Source: Occallatibacter riparius (GTDB lineage Bacteria > Acidobacteriota > Terriglobia > Terriglobales > Acidobacteriaceae). From it: a stretch of DNA of 64,000 nt. The translations under genes were made by a program, and so were the position numbers. Of the stretch, positions 43,953 to 53,871 are shown piece by piece. The notes beneath the pieces were generated by a model, which saw nothing but the letters and a program-made list of their open reading frames with translations, searched no databases and had not been told where the DNA came from. Numbering within the stretch: the first letter of the stretch is position 1; each line of letters starts with the position of its first letter. Location of the stretch: NCBI RefSeq assembly GCF_025264625.1, contig NZ_CP093313.1:1860001-1924000 (forward strand), read 5' to 3'.

Positions 43953-46900
43953 TTACAAATGTAGGATGCCGGTCAGCGGAATGCGCAACCATGCGGGCCG
44001 GTTATCGAGCTCGTAGAGGACCTCATACATGCCCTTCTCGAGAAGGTACGCCCGAAGAAGATCCTGCGCGCGCCCTTCCGGCGGTAGCAGCTCGGGACGA
44101 GTGGCCATGGTCTTGCGGTAGGCCTGGAGAAATGCAGCCACGGCGGCCGATTCCCAGGCACGTGACCACTGCATCAGGTTTTCTGCCGCGCCGTCACGGT
44201 CAGGATGAGCGCTGCGGAAACGATCCAAGGCTGAAAACGCTGCATACGAAAACGAGCGGACCATGCCCGCCACGTCTTTCAGGGGCGACTGCTTACGGCG
44301 GCGCTCGGCCAGTGGCCGGGCCGGCTCGCCTTCAAAATCAAGCATAACGAAGTCACCGCCTGGTTGCGAAGCATTCGGAGCAGTCCGCAGGGTTTGGCCG
44401 AGGTGGTAGTCGCCGTGAATGCGGAACTTCTGGCCGGCTGCCTCGCCCGTGAAGATGGAGCGCGCGCGAGACAACAACTCGCGGCGGCGCGAAAGGAGCT
44501 GTGCCGCATCGTCGGCGATGTCTTCCGGGAGGGAAGCGAGCTTGCCCTTCAGAGCATCGGAAGCCGACCTGATCTGCTCTTCGATACGGAGGGCGTCGCG
44601 GTTCAGGTCTTCGGGCGTGAACGGCTCTGCGATGAAGGCCGAGTCGTCTGCAGGGGTGGCGAGGGCCAGATGCATCTCGGCGGTGCGGCGACCGAGTAAT
44701 GCTGCGGCTTCTAGGGTCGCACCAGTGTTTTCGCTCAATTCGGCCGCGGGCTCGGTATTCGCGGTGAATTGCGCTGGGGCGGAGGTTGGCGCGGGGATGG
44801 AGATAACTCGCGAGAAGAAGTCGGAGAACTGGTCGAGGAACCATTGCCAGCCATCTCCCTCGTTTTCGACGAGGCCTTGCATCATCGCCACGGTTGTTTT
44901 TTCGCCCGCTGAGGGGATGATGTTGATCTCGCCCAGAAACGGGGCGATGTGCTGGAAATGCGTCGCTTCGGTCAGGAAGCGGCCGATCTCGACATCGGGG
45001 TTTTCGCCCGCCTGGAGCCGGCGGAAGAGCTTGAGGATGATCTGCTTGCCGTAAAGGATGGACGTATTGGACTGCTCGGCCGAGCCTACGCGGGCGGGCA
45101 GGTGCTGATCGCCGCGCGCGGACTCGAAGGCCCTGGATGCTTGCGCGTGAAGGAATCCGGCACGCGGTTTGAAATTGCCGGCTGAGGGTGACTCGCGCGG
45201 CTGGTGGCGCTGCGTGTGTCCTGAGGGAGACGTCGTGGAATCGGACCGCGGCGGTGTGGCGGCTTCTCCGGGCTGCGTAGTGATGGGCAAGGGCTCAACC
45301 GGCACGCCGGCGAGGGGGTGCGGTGTAATGTTGTCGCCGTCGTGCTGAGGATGAGGCGAGGGCGGTGCGACTGCGGGGTTTGCCGGCTCGGGGAACACCT
45401 CATGGGGACGCAGGTGCACCATGCCGGGTCCGGGCGGGTTGTGTGTTGCGCGATCGGGGTGGGCAAGCAGCTCGTCGGCTTCGCCGGTGGCGGCTGCTTC
45501 GCGGGCGGAGTGGCCTGTGGATGCTGCGGCGAGCGAGGCCGCCACTTCAATAGCAGCGGAGTGGAGCGTGGACAGATCGAGTGAGCCGTTGCGTTCGATG
45601 AGCGAGAGAAGCAGCTGGCGGAAGTCTTCGCGCACGGTTGCGTCGTGCAGAATGCCCTGGCCTACCGGCGTGGCCATGGTGGTCACGACGCTCAGCGGGC
45701 GTTCGGCCGCGGTTTGTTCGGCGGCGGAGCCGGTGCTGAATGCCAGCGGGACCTGATAGACATCGCAAGAACCTTCGCCGTAATTCACTTCGACGTAAAA
45801 GAGCGCCGGAGGAATGGAGCTGTCGGCAGGCAGATCGCCTACGGGCAGCAACTCGGTATTGGCAGCGATGGCCGCGGGGAGTTCGGCCCAGTCGAGGACC
45901 TTCACGTTGACGATCTTGCGGGTCTTTGCGCCGAACCAGCGCTGCCGGGGAAGCCACGCCGGGATTGCGGTTTCGAGGAGCGGAAGGCCGTGGCCAGCGA
46001 TGAATCCGGCCCAGCCCTTGGTCAGGATGTCGAGCGCGGCGGGCTCGTGTGCGGCCATCTCCTGGGGCGATTCAGAGAGCAACTCAGGCAGCGAGTCGAT
46101 CTTGGAGGCGGCCGGCTGCAATTCCAGCCAAAGGAACGAGTAAGGGGCGAGCGACAAAGCATAGGGTTCGCTGGTCACAGTGGGGAACTGCACGTAGCCG
46201 ATCATCTCAACCGGTTCCATGCCGACGTACTGGGACAGGTCGAGCGAGACCGGCTGCGCGAAACGGCTGAGGTTGGCGACGCAGAGGATCGTCTCATGCG
46301 TGCCATCGCCGAGATCGAGATCGCGGATATAGGCCAGCACCTTGCGGTTGGCGGGATTAAGGAATGTGAGCGTGCCCCGCCCGAAGACCTGGAAGAGCTT
46401 ACGCAGCGCAATCATGTTGCGCGTCCAATGCAGAAGGCTCGACTGATCGCTGAGTTGCGCCTCGACGTTCACGACCTGGTAGCCGTAGATGGGGTCCATG
46501 ATGACCGGGAAGTAGAGGCGCGCGGGATCGCACTTGGAGAAGCCCGCGTTGCGGTCACCGGTCCACTGCATGGGCGTGCGCACGCCGTTCCGGTCGCCGA
46601 GATAGATGTTGTCGCCCATCCCGATCTCGTCGCCGTAATAAATGATGGGCGTGCCAGGGAAGCTGAACAGGATGGAGTTCAGTAGCTCGATACGGCGGCG
46701 GTTGTTGTCGACCAGGGGCGCGAGCCGACGCCGGATGCCGACGTTCACGCGCATGCGCGGATCGGCCGAGTAGGCGAAGTACATGTAGTCGCGCTCGTCG
46801 TCGGTGACCATTTCGAGCGTGAGCTCGTCGTGATTGCGTAGGAAGAGGCCCCACTGGCAGTTGTCGGGAATGGGCGGCGTCTGCGCCATGATGTCGGTGA

Positions 46901-47774
46901 TGGGCAGACGGTCTTCCTGACGGAGCGCCATGTAAATGCGCGGCATTAGCGGGAAGTGGAATGCCATGTGGCACTCGTCGCCATCGCCGAAGTAGGGGCG
47001 GACGTCGGCGGGCCACTGGTTGGCTTCCGCAAGGATCAGGCGATTCGCGTAACCCTCGTCGATGGCGGCCCTGATCTGCTTGATCATTACGTGCGTTTCG
47101 GCGAGGTTTTCGCAGTTGGTGCCGTCGCGCTCGACGAGGTAAGGGATCGCGTCGAGCCGCAGGGCGTCGACGCCCATGTCGAGCCAGAAGCGCATGGCCT
47201 TGAGCACTTCTTCCATTACTAGCGGATTGTCGAAGTTGAGGTCAGGCTGATGGGAGAAGAAGCGATGCCAGTAGTAGGACTTCGCGACATCGTCCCAGGT
47301 CCAGTTCGACTTCTCAGTATCAGTAAAGATGATGCGTGCGTCTTTGAATCTCTGGTCGGTGTCGGACCAGACGTACATGTTGCGCTCGGGGGAGCCCGGC
47401 GGCGCCTGGCGCGCGGCCTTGAACCAGGGGTGCTGGTCGCTGGTGTGGTTGATGACCAGCTCGATCATGACCTGCATGCCGCGCTGGTGGGCTGCGTCGA
47501 GAAAGGCTTTGAAGTCGGCGAGGGTTCCGTAAGACGGGTTTACGTCGACGTAGTTGGCGATATCGTAGCCGTCATCGCGCAGGGGCGAAGGGAAGAATGG
47601 AAGGAGCCAGAGGCAGGTTACGCCGAGTTCCTGCAGGTAGTCGAGGCGCGACATGAGGCCCGGAAAGTCGCCTATCCCGTCGTTGTTCGAGTCGGCAAAG
47701 GCGCGCACGTGAATCTCGTAAATGACGGCGTCTTTGTACCAGAGGGGATCGAGTGCGCTGGCGAGCTTTTTCAC
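43953..47774 (-). CDS. treS: Trehalose synthase (maltose alpha-D-glucosyltransferase)-maltokinase fusion
   Basis: 1273 residues from GTG 47772-47774. The N-terminal GH13 part (1-560) interconverts maltose and trehalose: catalytic D208 ([13 protein letters not shown]), E250 (LILAEANQW) and D316 ([12 protein letters not shown]) are all present. The C-terminal part (about 600-1273) is maltokinase: [13 protein letters not shown] for catalysis and [29 protein letters not shown] for metal binding. The kinase N-lobe is interrupted by a proline/threonine/histidine-rich low-complexity stretch (about residues 780-915), far longer than in typical fusions and probably disordered. Maltose-1-phosphate normally feeds GlgE; no glgE is in the window. 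Divergent from the GT4 gene. Confidence 0.95.
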   Translation of the reverse strand: MKKLASALDPLWYKDAVIYEIHVRAFADSNNDGIGDFPGLMSRLDYLQELGVTCLWLLPFFPSPLRDDGYDIANYVDVNPSYGTLADFKAFLDAAHQRGMQVMIELVINHTSDQHPWFKAARQAPPGSPERNMYVWSDTDQRFKDARIIFTDTEKSNWTWDDVAKSYYWHRFFSHQPDLNFDNPLVMEEVLKAMRFWLDMGVDALRLDAIPYLVERDGTNCENLAETHVMIKQIRAAIDEGYANRLILAEANQWPADVRPYFGDGDECHMAFHFPLMPRIYMALRQEDRLPITDIMAQTPPIPDNCQWGLFLRNHDELTLEMVTDDERDYMYFAYSADPRMRVNVGIRRRLAPLVDNNRRRIELLNSILFSFPGTPIIYYGDEIGMGDNIYLGDRNGVRTPMQWTGDRNAGFSKCDPARLYFPVIMDPIYGYQVVNVEAQLSDQSSLLHWTRNMIALRKLFQVFGRGTLTFLNPANRKVLAYIRDLDLGDGTHETILCVANLSRFAQPVSLDLSQYVGMEPVEMIGYVQFPTVTSEPYALSLAPYSFLWLELQPAASKIDSLPELLSESPQEMAAHEPAALDILTKGWAGFIAGHGLPLLETAIPAWLPRQRWFGAKTRKIVNVKVLDWAELPAAIAANTELLPVGDLPADSSIPPALFYVEVNYGEGSCDVYQVPLAFSTGSAAEQTAAERPLSVVTTMATPVGQGILHDATVREDFRQLLLSLIERNGSLDLSTLHSAAIEVAASLAAASTGHSAREAAATGEADELLAHPDRATHNPPGPGMVHLRPHEVFPEPANPAVAPPSPHPQHDGDNITPHPLAGVPVEPLPITTQPGEAATPPRSDSTTSPSGHTQRHQPRESPSAGNFKPRAGFLHAQASRAFESARGDQHLPARVGSAEQSNTSILYGKQIILKLFRRLQAGENPDVEIGRFLTEATHFQHIAPFLGEINIIPSAGEKTTVAMMQGLVENEGDGWQWFLDQFSDFFSRVISIPAPTSAPAQFTANTEPAAELSENTGATLEAAALLGRRTAEMHLALATPADDSAFIAEPFTPEDLNRDALRIEEQIRSASDALKGKLASLPEDIADDAAQLLSRRRELLSRARSIFTGEAAGQKFRIHGDYHLGQTLRTAPNASQPGGDFVMLDFEGEPARPLAERRRKQSPLKDVAGMVRSFSYAAFSALDRFRSAHPDRDGAAENLMQWSRAWESAAVAAFLQAYRKTMATRPELLPPEGRAQDLLRAYLLEKGMYEVLYELDNRPAWLRIPLTGILHL

Positions 47775-48168
47775 GTTCTCTTGCTTCTCCGGGCGGGGTT
47801 GAGTTGAGGAAGGGCTGCGAGCATCAGGCAGTGCAGGCCTGGCCGCGACGCGGGCGGATTGCGTGGCGCTTCAGCACAACAGGGCCCTGATCCTCATCAT
47901 CTTAATGGGAAGGCTAACGGTGCCCAAAGGGGCGATGACGCAACTGCACGCAGATTCACCGGGAAGCCGGGCGTCGGTCCAAGCCATGTTGCTAGAGATG
48001 CAGCCAATGGACGCGGGGGTTACTTTACCAATCGCACGGTCAAGGCAGTTCCCTACCGCTCTGTGAAACAGCGTCGATGGCAAGCCGAGACTGAAAACCA
48101 CATTTCCGAGGCCAACGCGCATCCATGCAATCGACCCCCCAAGCAATGGGGAAAAGGGAGAGCCCCCG
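47775..48168. other. Divergent promoter region between treS and the GT4 gene
   Basis: 394 bp between divergent genes. The treS ribosome-binding site (GGAGAA on the minus strand) is near 47790. Otherwise I recognise no riboswitch, RNA gene, hairpin of note or coding sequence. Confidence 0.5.
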
Positions 48169-49212
48169 GTGAAGATTGCCCAAATTGCGCCTCTACAGGA
48201 AAGCGTTCCTCCGCGTCTCTATGGTGGCACCGAGAGGGTGGTTTCGTATCTAACTGAAGAGCTGGTGCGTCAGGGGCATGATGTGACGCTGTTTGCCAGC
48301 GGGGACTCGAAGACAGCGGGCAAGTTGAAGGCGATTTGCCCGCAGGCGACGAGGCTCTCGAAGCAGGAGATTCCGCGGCCGCTGGCGTGGGATGTGTTGC
48401 AGGCTGAGATTGTGGCGCAGGAAGCGCACAAGTTCGACGTGATCCACTCGCATGCGGACTTTCTGATGTTCCCGCAGATACGAGACAGGCAAATTCCGGC
48501 GGTGACGACGATGCATGGCCGGCTAGACATTCCAGACCTGTTTCCCCTGTTCAAAGAATTTAATGACATGCGGCTGGTGTCGATTTCGGATGCGCAGAGG
48601 GCGCCGATGTCGTGGGCGAACTGGGTGGCTACCGTTCATCATGGGTTGCCGGAAAAGGCGTTCACAGCGCGTGAAAGCAAAGGAGAGTACCTGGCATTTC
48701 TGGGGCGCGTGTCGCCAGAGAAGGGTTTGCCGTCGGCGATACGCATTGCAAAGATGACGGGTCTGCCGCTGCGGATTGCGGCAAAAGTAGATCCGACGGA
48801 CCGGAAGTATTTCGAGAAGAACGTGAAGCCGTTGCTGAACGATCCGCAGCTCGAATTCCTTGGTGAGATCGGGGACGACCAGAAGTGCTCCTTTCTTTCG
48901 AACGCGCACGCGGTGCTTTTTCCGATCAATTGGCCGGAGCCGTTCGGGCTGGTGATGATTGAATCGCTGGCATGCGGAACTCCGGTCATCGCGTTTCCAG
49001 GCGGAGCGGTGTCGGAGATTCTGGAAGACGGGGTGACCGGATTCATTGTCCGCAACGCGAAAGCAGCCGCGGAGGCCGTGAAGCGCATCCCCACGATCAG
49101 CCGCAACCGATGCCGTGAGGTTTTCGAGACGCGCTTCAGTACGCGCCGGATGTGCGAGGACTACGTGCAGGTTTACGAGCGGATTGCGGAGCAGGCGCGG
49201 GTTGCTGCTTAA
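48169..49212 (+). CDS. GT4 family glycosyltransferase
   Basis: 347 residues, no signal or membrane segment. GT-B fold: N-terminal Rossmann part with PPRLYGGTERVVSYLTEELV and FDVIHSHADF, C-terminal nucleotide-sugar part with FLGRVSPEKGLPSAIRIA and EPFGLVMIESLACGTPVIAFPGG, containing the E-x7-E motif typical of retaining GT4 enzymes. Donor and acceptor are not evident; its position between treS and a glycogen-debranching gene suggests alpha-glucan or glycoside synthesis. It starts at ATG 48169 after AGAGCCCCCGGTG, a weak ribosome-binding site. Confidence 0.88.
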   Translation: MKIAQIAPLQESVPPRLYGGTERVVSYLTEELVRQGHDVTLFASGDSKTAGKLKAICPQATRLSKQEIPRPLAWDVLQAEIVAQEAHKFDVIHSHADFLMFPQIRDRQIPAVTTMHGRLDIPDLFPLFKEFNDMRLVSISDAQRAPMSWANWVATVHHGLPEKAFTARESKGEYLAFLGRVSPEKGLPSAIRIAKMTGLPLRIAAKVDPTDRKYFEKNVKPLLNDPQLEFLGEIGDDQKCSFLSNAHAVLFPINWPEPFGLVMIESLACGTPVIAFPGGAVSEILEDGVTGFIVRNAKAAAEAVKRIPTISRNRCREVFETRFSTRRMCEDYVQVYERIAEQARVAA

Positions 49213-49304
49213 GGGGCGGAACCTGCAGTTCGTGATGTCCCGGGCTTACGCTGAAAGTGAGCTAAAGCACCGGCGCACCCAGCTCAAATTGGGGAGCAAA
49301 GTTC

Positions 49305-51494
49305 ATGCCATTGCTGAAGAATCCAGCTAGCAAGGATGTAATTGAAGTAGGGCAGCAGTTCTATATCAGCGCCAACTCTTCGCTGGCGGACGACCGCACG
49401 CGCGTGCTGCTGCATGGAGACACCTTCGCGGTGTTCGATCGCAGCGGAGATATTCAGCCTGTGGGCACCGGCCAGCAGGGCATCTTCCACCTGGAGATGC
49501 GGCACCTGTCGCGCCTGGAGCTGAAGCTTTGCGGGGTTCGTCCCCTGCTGCTCAGCTCCACGATTCGCGAGGACAACCTGCTGTTCGCGGTGGACCTGAC
49601 GAATCCAGACCTTCAACTTGCTTCCGGCAAGAATTTGGCACGCGGCACGCTGCACATTTACAGGACCAAGTTTCTATCCGATGGCGTGTGCCACGATCGG
49701 CTGACGGTTCACAACTATAACGAGGAGTCGATCGAAGTGGAGCTGACGCTCGAGGTCGATGCGGACTTCGCCGACATTTTTGAGATTCGCGGCGAGAAGC
49801 GCAAGCACCGCGGGCAGATGCTGGGCGAGGAGTACGAACGCGGTTCTATTTCGCTCTCGTACGAAGGGCTCGATCGGATCCGGCGCACGACGCGGGTGGA
49901 ATGCAACGCCCCGGAGTGCAAGGCGGAGGAAAGCGGAATCAGGATTCCGCTGCACCTGGAGGCGCAGGGCGAAACCGTGCTGACTATCCGCGCGGAGTGC
50001 CTGCGGGAAGACCTTGATGTTGCGGTGCAACCGTACGACCAGGCGCTGCAGGGGCTGGTGCAGGAACGCGCGGCTGGACCCCTGGCCGACGTGGGCGTGA
50101 ACACGTCCAACGAGCGCTTCAATTCGTGGTTGCGGCGGTCGCAGTCGGATTTGGCGATGATGATTACGCGCACGCCGTATGGGCCTTATCCGTATGCGGG
50201 CGTGCCGTGGTACAGCACGATTTTCGGGCGCGATGGGATCATTACGGCGCTGGAGCTGTTGTGGCTGGCGCCGGAGGTCGCGCGCGGCGTGTTGTCGTAT
50301 CTTGCGGCGACGCAGGCGACAAGCTTCGATCCGGAGCGCGACGCGGAGCCGGGCAAGATTCTGCACGAACTGCGCAAGGGTGAAATGGCGGAGCTGCGAG
50401 AGGTGCCGTTCGGGCGCTACTACGGAACCGTGGATGGCACACCGTTGTTTCTGGTGCTGGCCGCGGCGTACTACGAGCGAACCGCGGATGAGGAATTTCT
50501 GCGCAGCATCTGGGCCAACGTGCTGGCGGCGCTGGAGTGGGTCGACCGCTATGGCGATCGCGACGGCGACGGCTTTGTGGAGTACGCGCGCCAGAACGAT
50601 AACGGGCTGGTGCAACAGGGCTGGAAGGATTCGAACGACTCGGTGTTTCACAGTGACGGCAAGCTAGCCGTGGGACCGATTGCGCTGTGTGAAGTGCAGT
50701 CGTATGTGTATGCAGCGAGGCTGGGCATTGCCGGTGTGGCTCGCGATTTGGGGCAGGCGCAGCTCGCGGAGACGCTGGAGAAGCAGGCGGCGGAGCTGCG
50801 GACGAAGTTCCAGCAGACGTTCTGGTCGCATGAGCTGCAGCTATTCGTGCTGGCGCTGGATGGAGAGAAGAATCCATGCAAGGTGCGCAGTTCGAATGCA
50901 GGACACTGCTTGTTTTCGGGCATTGCCAGTGATGCGCAGCAGAGGGCGTTGCGCGGTGCGATGCTGGAGCCGGCGTTCTACTCGGGCTGGGGCATTCGCA
51001 CGATTGTGACGGGCGAGAAGCGGTTCAATCCGATGTCGTATCACAACGGATCGATGTGGCCTCACGATAACGCGGTGATTGCGTGGGGCGCACTGAAGTC
51101 GCCGGACAAGGAGCTCGCGCTCGGAGTGCTCTCGGGACTATTCGACCTTTCCGATAAGGTGAATCTGCACAGGCTGCCGGAACTGATCTGCGGGTTCGCG
51201 CGGCGGCCGGGTAAGGGGCCGACGCTGTATCCAGTAGCGTGCAGCCCGCAGGCGTGGGCGGCGGGCGCCGTCTTCATGGTGTTGCAGGCATGCCTGGGAT
51301 TGGAGATTCGCGCGAAAGAGCAGAAGCTGTTTCTACATCACTCGAGGCTGCCAGAGTCGCTGAAGCAGGTGCGGATTGAGAATCTGCGGGTGGGCAATGC
51401 GTGCGTGGATTTGTCGTTCGAGCGCTATGAGGAGACCGTCGGCGTGAACATCGTGCGGCGCAGTGGGCACCTGGAGATTATTGCGTTGCGGTAG
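49305..51494 (+). CDS. Amylo-alpha-1,6-glucosidase/glycogen debranching enzyme
   Basis: 729 residues without a signal peptide, so cytosolic. The N-terminal glycogen-debranching domain (about 10-230, with QQGIFHLEMRHLSRLEL) is followed by an (alpha/alpha)6 catalytic domain (about 270-680): PYAGVPWYSTIFGRDGIIT, QQGWKDSNDSVFHSDG and PMSYHNGSMWPHDNAVIAWG are conserved family blocks. It removes alpha-1,6 branches in glycogen and maltodextrins. It lies 92 bp after the GT4 gene, suggesting joint expression, and overlaps the convergent thpR gene by 17 bp. Confidence 0.93.
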   Translation: MPLLKNPASKDVIEVGQQFYISANSSLADDRTRVLLHGDTFAVFDRSGDIQPVGTGQQGIFHLEMRHLSRLELKLCGVRPLLLSSTIREDNLLFAVDLTNPDLQLASGKNLARGTLHIYRTKFLSDGVCHDRLTVHNYNEESIEVELTLEVDADFADIFEIRGEKRKHRGQMLGEEYERGSISLSYEGLDRIRRTTRVECNAPECKAEESGIRIPLHLEAQGETVLTIRAECLREDLDVAVQPYDQALQGLVQERAAGPLADVGVNTSNERFNSWLRRSQSDLAMMITRTPYGPYPYAGVPWYSTIFGRDGIITALELLWLAPEVARGVLSYLAATQATSFDPERDAEPGKILHELRKGEMAELREVPFGRYYGTVDGTPLFLVLAAAYYERTADEEFLRSIWANVLAALEWVDRYGDRDGDGFVEYARQNDNGLVQQGWKDSNDSVFHSDGKLAVGPIALCEVQSYVYAARLGIAGVARDLGQAQLAETLEKQAAELRTKFQQTFWSHELQLFVLALDGEKNPCKVRSSNAGHCLFSGIASDAQQRALRGAMLEPAFYSGWGIRTIVTGEKRFNPMSYHNGSMWPHDNAVIAWGALKSPDKELALGVLSGLFDLSDKVNLHRLPELICGFARRPGKGPTLYPVACSPQAWAAGAVFMVLQACLGLEIRAKEQKLFLHHSRLPESLKQVRIENLRVGNACVDLSFERYEETVGVNIVRRSGHLEIIALR

Positions 51495-52023
51495 GCTCGA
51501 AGCGGGCGCGTACTTCATAGCGCGAGCCTTGCGAATTCGGGAAGCTTTCGTAGAGCAGGAACTCGTTCGCGGTGAAAGCGGCGAATTGTGGTGTGGGGCC
51601 GACACGGGGCTTGAGGACGCGTATGCCGTTTTCGCGGCCGCGGTTGCGGGCGAGGGTGATGTGCGGGCGATAGGGCCGGTCTTCCGGTGTGAAGCCGCAT
51701 TGGCTGGTGGCAGCGACGACATTCTTCTGCAGTGCGATGAGTTCGGGCGAGAGGTGTACGCCGGCGAAGAAGACGCCGGAGCGCTCGAAGAAGCCCAGGC
51801 CTTCGAGGTTGACGGGCACCGGGGCAGAGTGAAGCGATCGCAGATGCGAGACTACGCAATCGTACTGACCGGGAGTGGTGGTGCCGAGGAACTGAAGCGT
51901 GATGTGCCAGGCTTCGGGGGCGGACCAGCGCAGGCCGTCGTTGAGGCGGGCGAGGCCGTCACGGACTGCGGCGAGTTGGGCCATGACTTCCGGCGCCATG
52001 GGGATTCCGATGAAGAGGCGCAT
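51478..52023 (-). CDS. thpR: RNA 2',3'-cyclic phosphodiesterase
   Basis: 181 residues, the family length. Two H-x-T-x motifs of the 2H phosphoesterase fold are present: HITLQFLG (about 40-47) and HITLARN (about 126-132). It opens 2',3'-cyclic phosphates on RNA ends. It is 4 bp after the NUDIX gene stop and probably co-transcribed with it. Its 3' end overlaps the debranching-enzyme gene by 17 bp on the opposite strand. Confidence 0.92.
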   Translation of the reverse strand: MRLFIGIPMAPEVMAQLAAVRDGLARLNDGLRWSAPEAWHITLQFLGTTTPGQYDCVVSHLRSLHSAPVPVNLEGLGFFERSGVFFAGVHLSPELIALQKNVVAATSQCGFTPEDRPYRPHITLARNRGRENGIRVLKPRVGPTPQFAAFTANEFLLYESFPNSQGSRYEVRARFEPTATQ

Positions 52024-52027
52024 GGGG

Positions 52028-52498
52028 TTAGTCCGGCTCCTGGCTCAGCTTCTCGATAAGGCGATCGAGGAAGGCGACCTGGGCCGTGAAGATCTTTTCG
52101 CGCGCCTCGGTGATGGAGTACCAGGCGCCGCGGTCGACTTCGGGAACGTCGATCAGGCGGCGGGAGCGGGGGGGCCACTCGACCTGGCAGGTGTTGCTGA
52201 CGAGCTGGGCGGGGTCGCAGTCGCCTTCGACTGCCCAGGCGGCGACGATTTTGCCGGAACGCTGGGTGACTGCGCCGAGGTCGAGGAACTCGCCGTCGGG
52301 TTTGAATCCAGTCTCTTCTTCGAACTCGCGGCGGGCTGCGGCTAGCGGCTCTTCGTCAGGTTCGTATTCGCCTTTGGGGATGGTCCAGGAGCCCAGGTCT
52401 TTCTTGGTCCAGAAGGGGCCGCCGGGATGGGCGAGGAAGACCTCGAGATCGCCGTTACGGCGGCGGAAGAGGAGTAGGCCTGCGCTGCGTCTCGGCAA
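52028..52498 (-). CDS. NUDIX hydrolase
   Basis: 156 residues. The Nudix box is intact: GEYEPDEEPLAAARREFEEETGF matches G-x5-E-x7-R-E-U-x-E-E-x-G-U, giving the Mg2+ and diphosphate site. The N-terminus (SAGLLLFRRRNGDLEVFLAHPGGPFW) and TIPKGE resemble diadenosine-polyphosphate or NTP-type Nudix enzymes. Substrate undetermined. First gene of a two-gene unit with thpR (4-bp gap). Confidence 0.92.
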   Translation of the reverse strand: MPRRSAGLLLFRRRNGDLEVFLAHPGGPFWTKKDLGSWTIPKGEYEPDEEPLAAARREFEEETGFKPDGEFLDLGAVTQRSGKIVAAWAVEGDCDPAQLVSNTCQVEWPPRSRRLIDVPEVDRGAWYSITEAREKIFTAQVAFLDRLIEKLSQEPD

Positions 52499-52532
52499 GA
52501 TGAAGCCCTCGGATTGATCTTAATTGGAAGGC

Positions 52533-52568
52533 AGCGGAGCTAGCGGAGTTAGCGGTGCTGGCGGAGCT
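52533..52568. repeat. Four tandem 9-bp repeats
   Basis: AGCGGAGCT, AGCGGAGTT, AGCGGTGCT and GGCGGAGCT follow one another without gaps. They lie in the 192-bp gap between the NUDIX gene and the 173-residue hypothetical protein. Likely low-complexity slippage. Confidence 0.6.
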
Positions 52569-52690
52569 AGGGGATTTTGGGCAGGGATATCCTGTGTGGC
52601 TCGTTTGCGTGGGGTGGCTCGACAGAGGGATGGTGGGTCAGGGGGCTCCTTTTGGCTAGTTAGCGGGTCAGCCGGTTAGCTACTCAGCGG

Positions 52691-53212
52691 CTAGCTGGCG
52701 GTGGGGAGGGCGAAGCCGGACTTGGTGAGGGGAGAGGGGGTGGGGGGTGCCTTCCTCCAGGGAGCCAGGGGGGCTTCAGGGATGGTTTTGCCAGAGAGGA
52801 TCTGCTCGAGCATGGCCTGGACGTGGGCTTTCTCCTTGTCGTTTGCCACCTGCGGTGGGGCCACTGCGCCTTCGGCGCCATTCGTGCCTAGGGGGGTAGG
52901 GGTGCCTGCCGGCTGGGTTTGGTGGGGTTTCGATTGTTGTTGAGCGGTGCGGCGGGAGCCTACGGCGACCTGGGTGGCGTAGAGGAGTTTGGCAGCTTCG
53001 GCGGTGGTGAAGATTTCGAGCACCAGGCCGTGGGTGACGCAGGCCAGGAAGGCGTCAATGGTGGCAGGGGTGAGGAAGGGCATGGCGCGACGGTAGGCGC
53101 GGTTGACCCGCCGAAGGGATTCAGGACTGTGGTCGTTGCGTGCGTCGTCTTCGGCGCAGGCTTTGTTGTAGGCGTCGAGGCAGCGCTGTACGGCTTGTTC
53201 CGGAGTGGTCAT
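52691..53212 (-). CDS. Conserved-looking hypothetical protein with an in-frame intergenic-repeat insertion
   Basis: 173 residues from ATG 53212, with GAAGGAA as ribosome-binding site eight bases upstream. The N-terminal 90 residues are helical and charged (MTTPEQAVQRCLDAYNKACA, RVNRAYRRAMPFLTPATIDA, ACVTHGLVLEIFTTAEAAKL) and look like an acidobacterial protein family I cannot name. After a Q/P/T-rich linker, residues about 110-123 (NGAEGAVAPPQVAN) are encoded by a copy of the 39-bp repeat found twice in intergenic DNA at 53619-53703. A proline-rich tail follows. No known function or domain. Confidence 0.6.
   Translation of the reverse strand: MTTPEQAVQRCLDAYNKACAEDDARNDHSPESLRRVNRAYRRAMPFLTPATIDAFLACVTHGLVLEIFTTAEAAKLLYATQVAVGSRRTAQQQSKPHQTQPAGTPTPLGTNGAEGAVAPPQVANDKEKAHVQAMLEQILSGKTIPEAPLAPWRKAPPTPSPLTKSGFALPTAS
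52845..52883. repeat. 39-bp repeat, copy inside a coding sequence
   Basis: Begins GCCACCTGCGGTGGGG and ends CGCCATTC. It differs from the two intergenic copies (53619-53657 and 53665-53703) only around the central GCGCCTTCGGCG. It is 13 codons long and keeps the 173-residue frame open, giving NGAEGAVAPPQVA on the minus strand. Confidence 0.75.
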
Positions 53213-53460
53213 GATTTGTTCCTTCTGTGTTTTGTCGGTTGAGGTTTCTCACCGGGCGGTGAGGTTGGTGCGGCAGTGGGAATCCCTCCCCGGTCCCCAA
53301 AAGCTAGGGACCGGGGGCACCCGGCACCCGGCTGGGTGGGGTTCGTGGTTTCCCACCCTGTCGCCAGGAAAAGGCGACAGGATAGGGCACGGTAGTTCCT
53401 TCCCGCCCAAGCAGAGCTTGGACGGGGCATCCGGTCCCATGGCCCGGATTGGGTTTTGGG

Positions 53461-53505
53461 CAAAAGAAAAGCCCGCCGGTTTTGGCGCCGGCGGGCGGTG
53501 TTTTT
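53461..53505. terminator. Bidirectional Rho-independent terminator
   Basis: GCCCGCCGG (53471-53479) pairs with CCGGCGGGC (53488-53496), 8-base loop. TTTTT follows on the + strand (53501-53505) and TTTTCTTTTG on the minus strand (complement of 53461-53470). It is downstream of the GH20 gene on the minus strand, insulating the 173-residue gene. Confidence 0.75.
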
Positions 53506-53618
53506 CTGGTTAATTTAAGTGTGACATATCTCGAAGGTAAATCGGCAATTATTTTCGATTTGTATGTAGCTGATAATTCGGCTACTTACAAACTATTTTT
53601 CGAAAAGGGGCTTGACAA

Positions 53619-53703
53619 GCCACCTGCGGTGGGGCCACTGCGGCTTCGCCGCCATTCTCGGCTGGCCACCTGCGGTGGGGCCACTGCGGCTTCGCCGCCA
53701 TTC
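53619..53703. repeat. Two tandem copies of a 39-bp repeat (46-bp period)
   Basis: Copies at 53619-53657 and 53665-53703 are identical over 39 bases (GCCACCTGCGGTGGGG...CGCCATTC); a truncated GCGGTGGGG follows at 53711-53719. Each contains inverted segments (CCACCTGCGGTGG, GGCTTCGCC), so each can form hairpins. The third copy is in the coding sequence at 52845-52883. Only two tandem units with no spacer diversity, so not a CRISPR array. Confidence 0.8.
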
Positions 53704-53835
53704 TCGGTTGCGGTGGGGTGATCCCCCCGCATGCCTCGCGACAGAAAGAAGTCGCTTGGGGGCCTGTGCCGAAAGACGGTGACCGGCAGAGTCCCCTTCG
53801 GGAATGACAGAAAGAAAGCAAAGGCAGAAGCCAAC

Positions 53836-53871
53836 AAAAAGCCTCTCGGGACCGGAGAGGGCTCGAGAGGC
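53836..53871 (-). terminator. Rho-independent terminator of the GH20 gene
   Basis: GCCTCTCG (53841-53848) and CGAGAGGC (53864-53871) form an 8-bp stem. On the minus strand it is followed by TTTTT (complement of 53836-53840), beginning 17 bp after the GH20 stop. Confidence 0.75.

Noticed and set aside
47775..48168. Riboswitch upstream of the GT4 gene
   Set aside because: No conserved riboswitch core or terminator/anti-terminator pairing could be recognised.
53619..53703. CRISPR-like tandem repeat
   Set aside because: Only two full units, the 7-bp gap is too short to be a spacer, and no cas genes are present.
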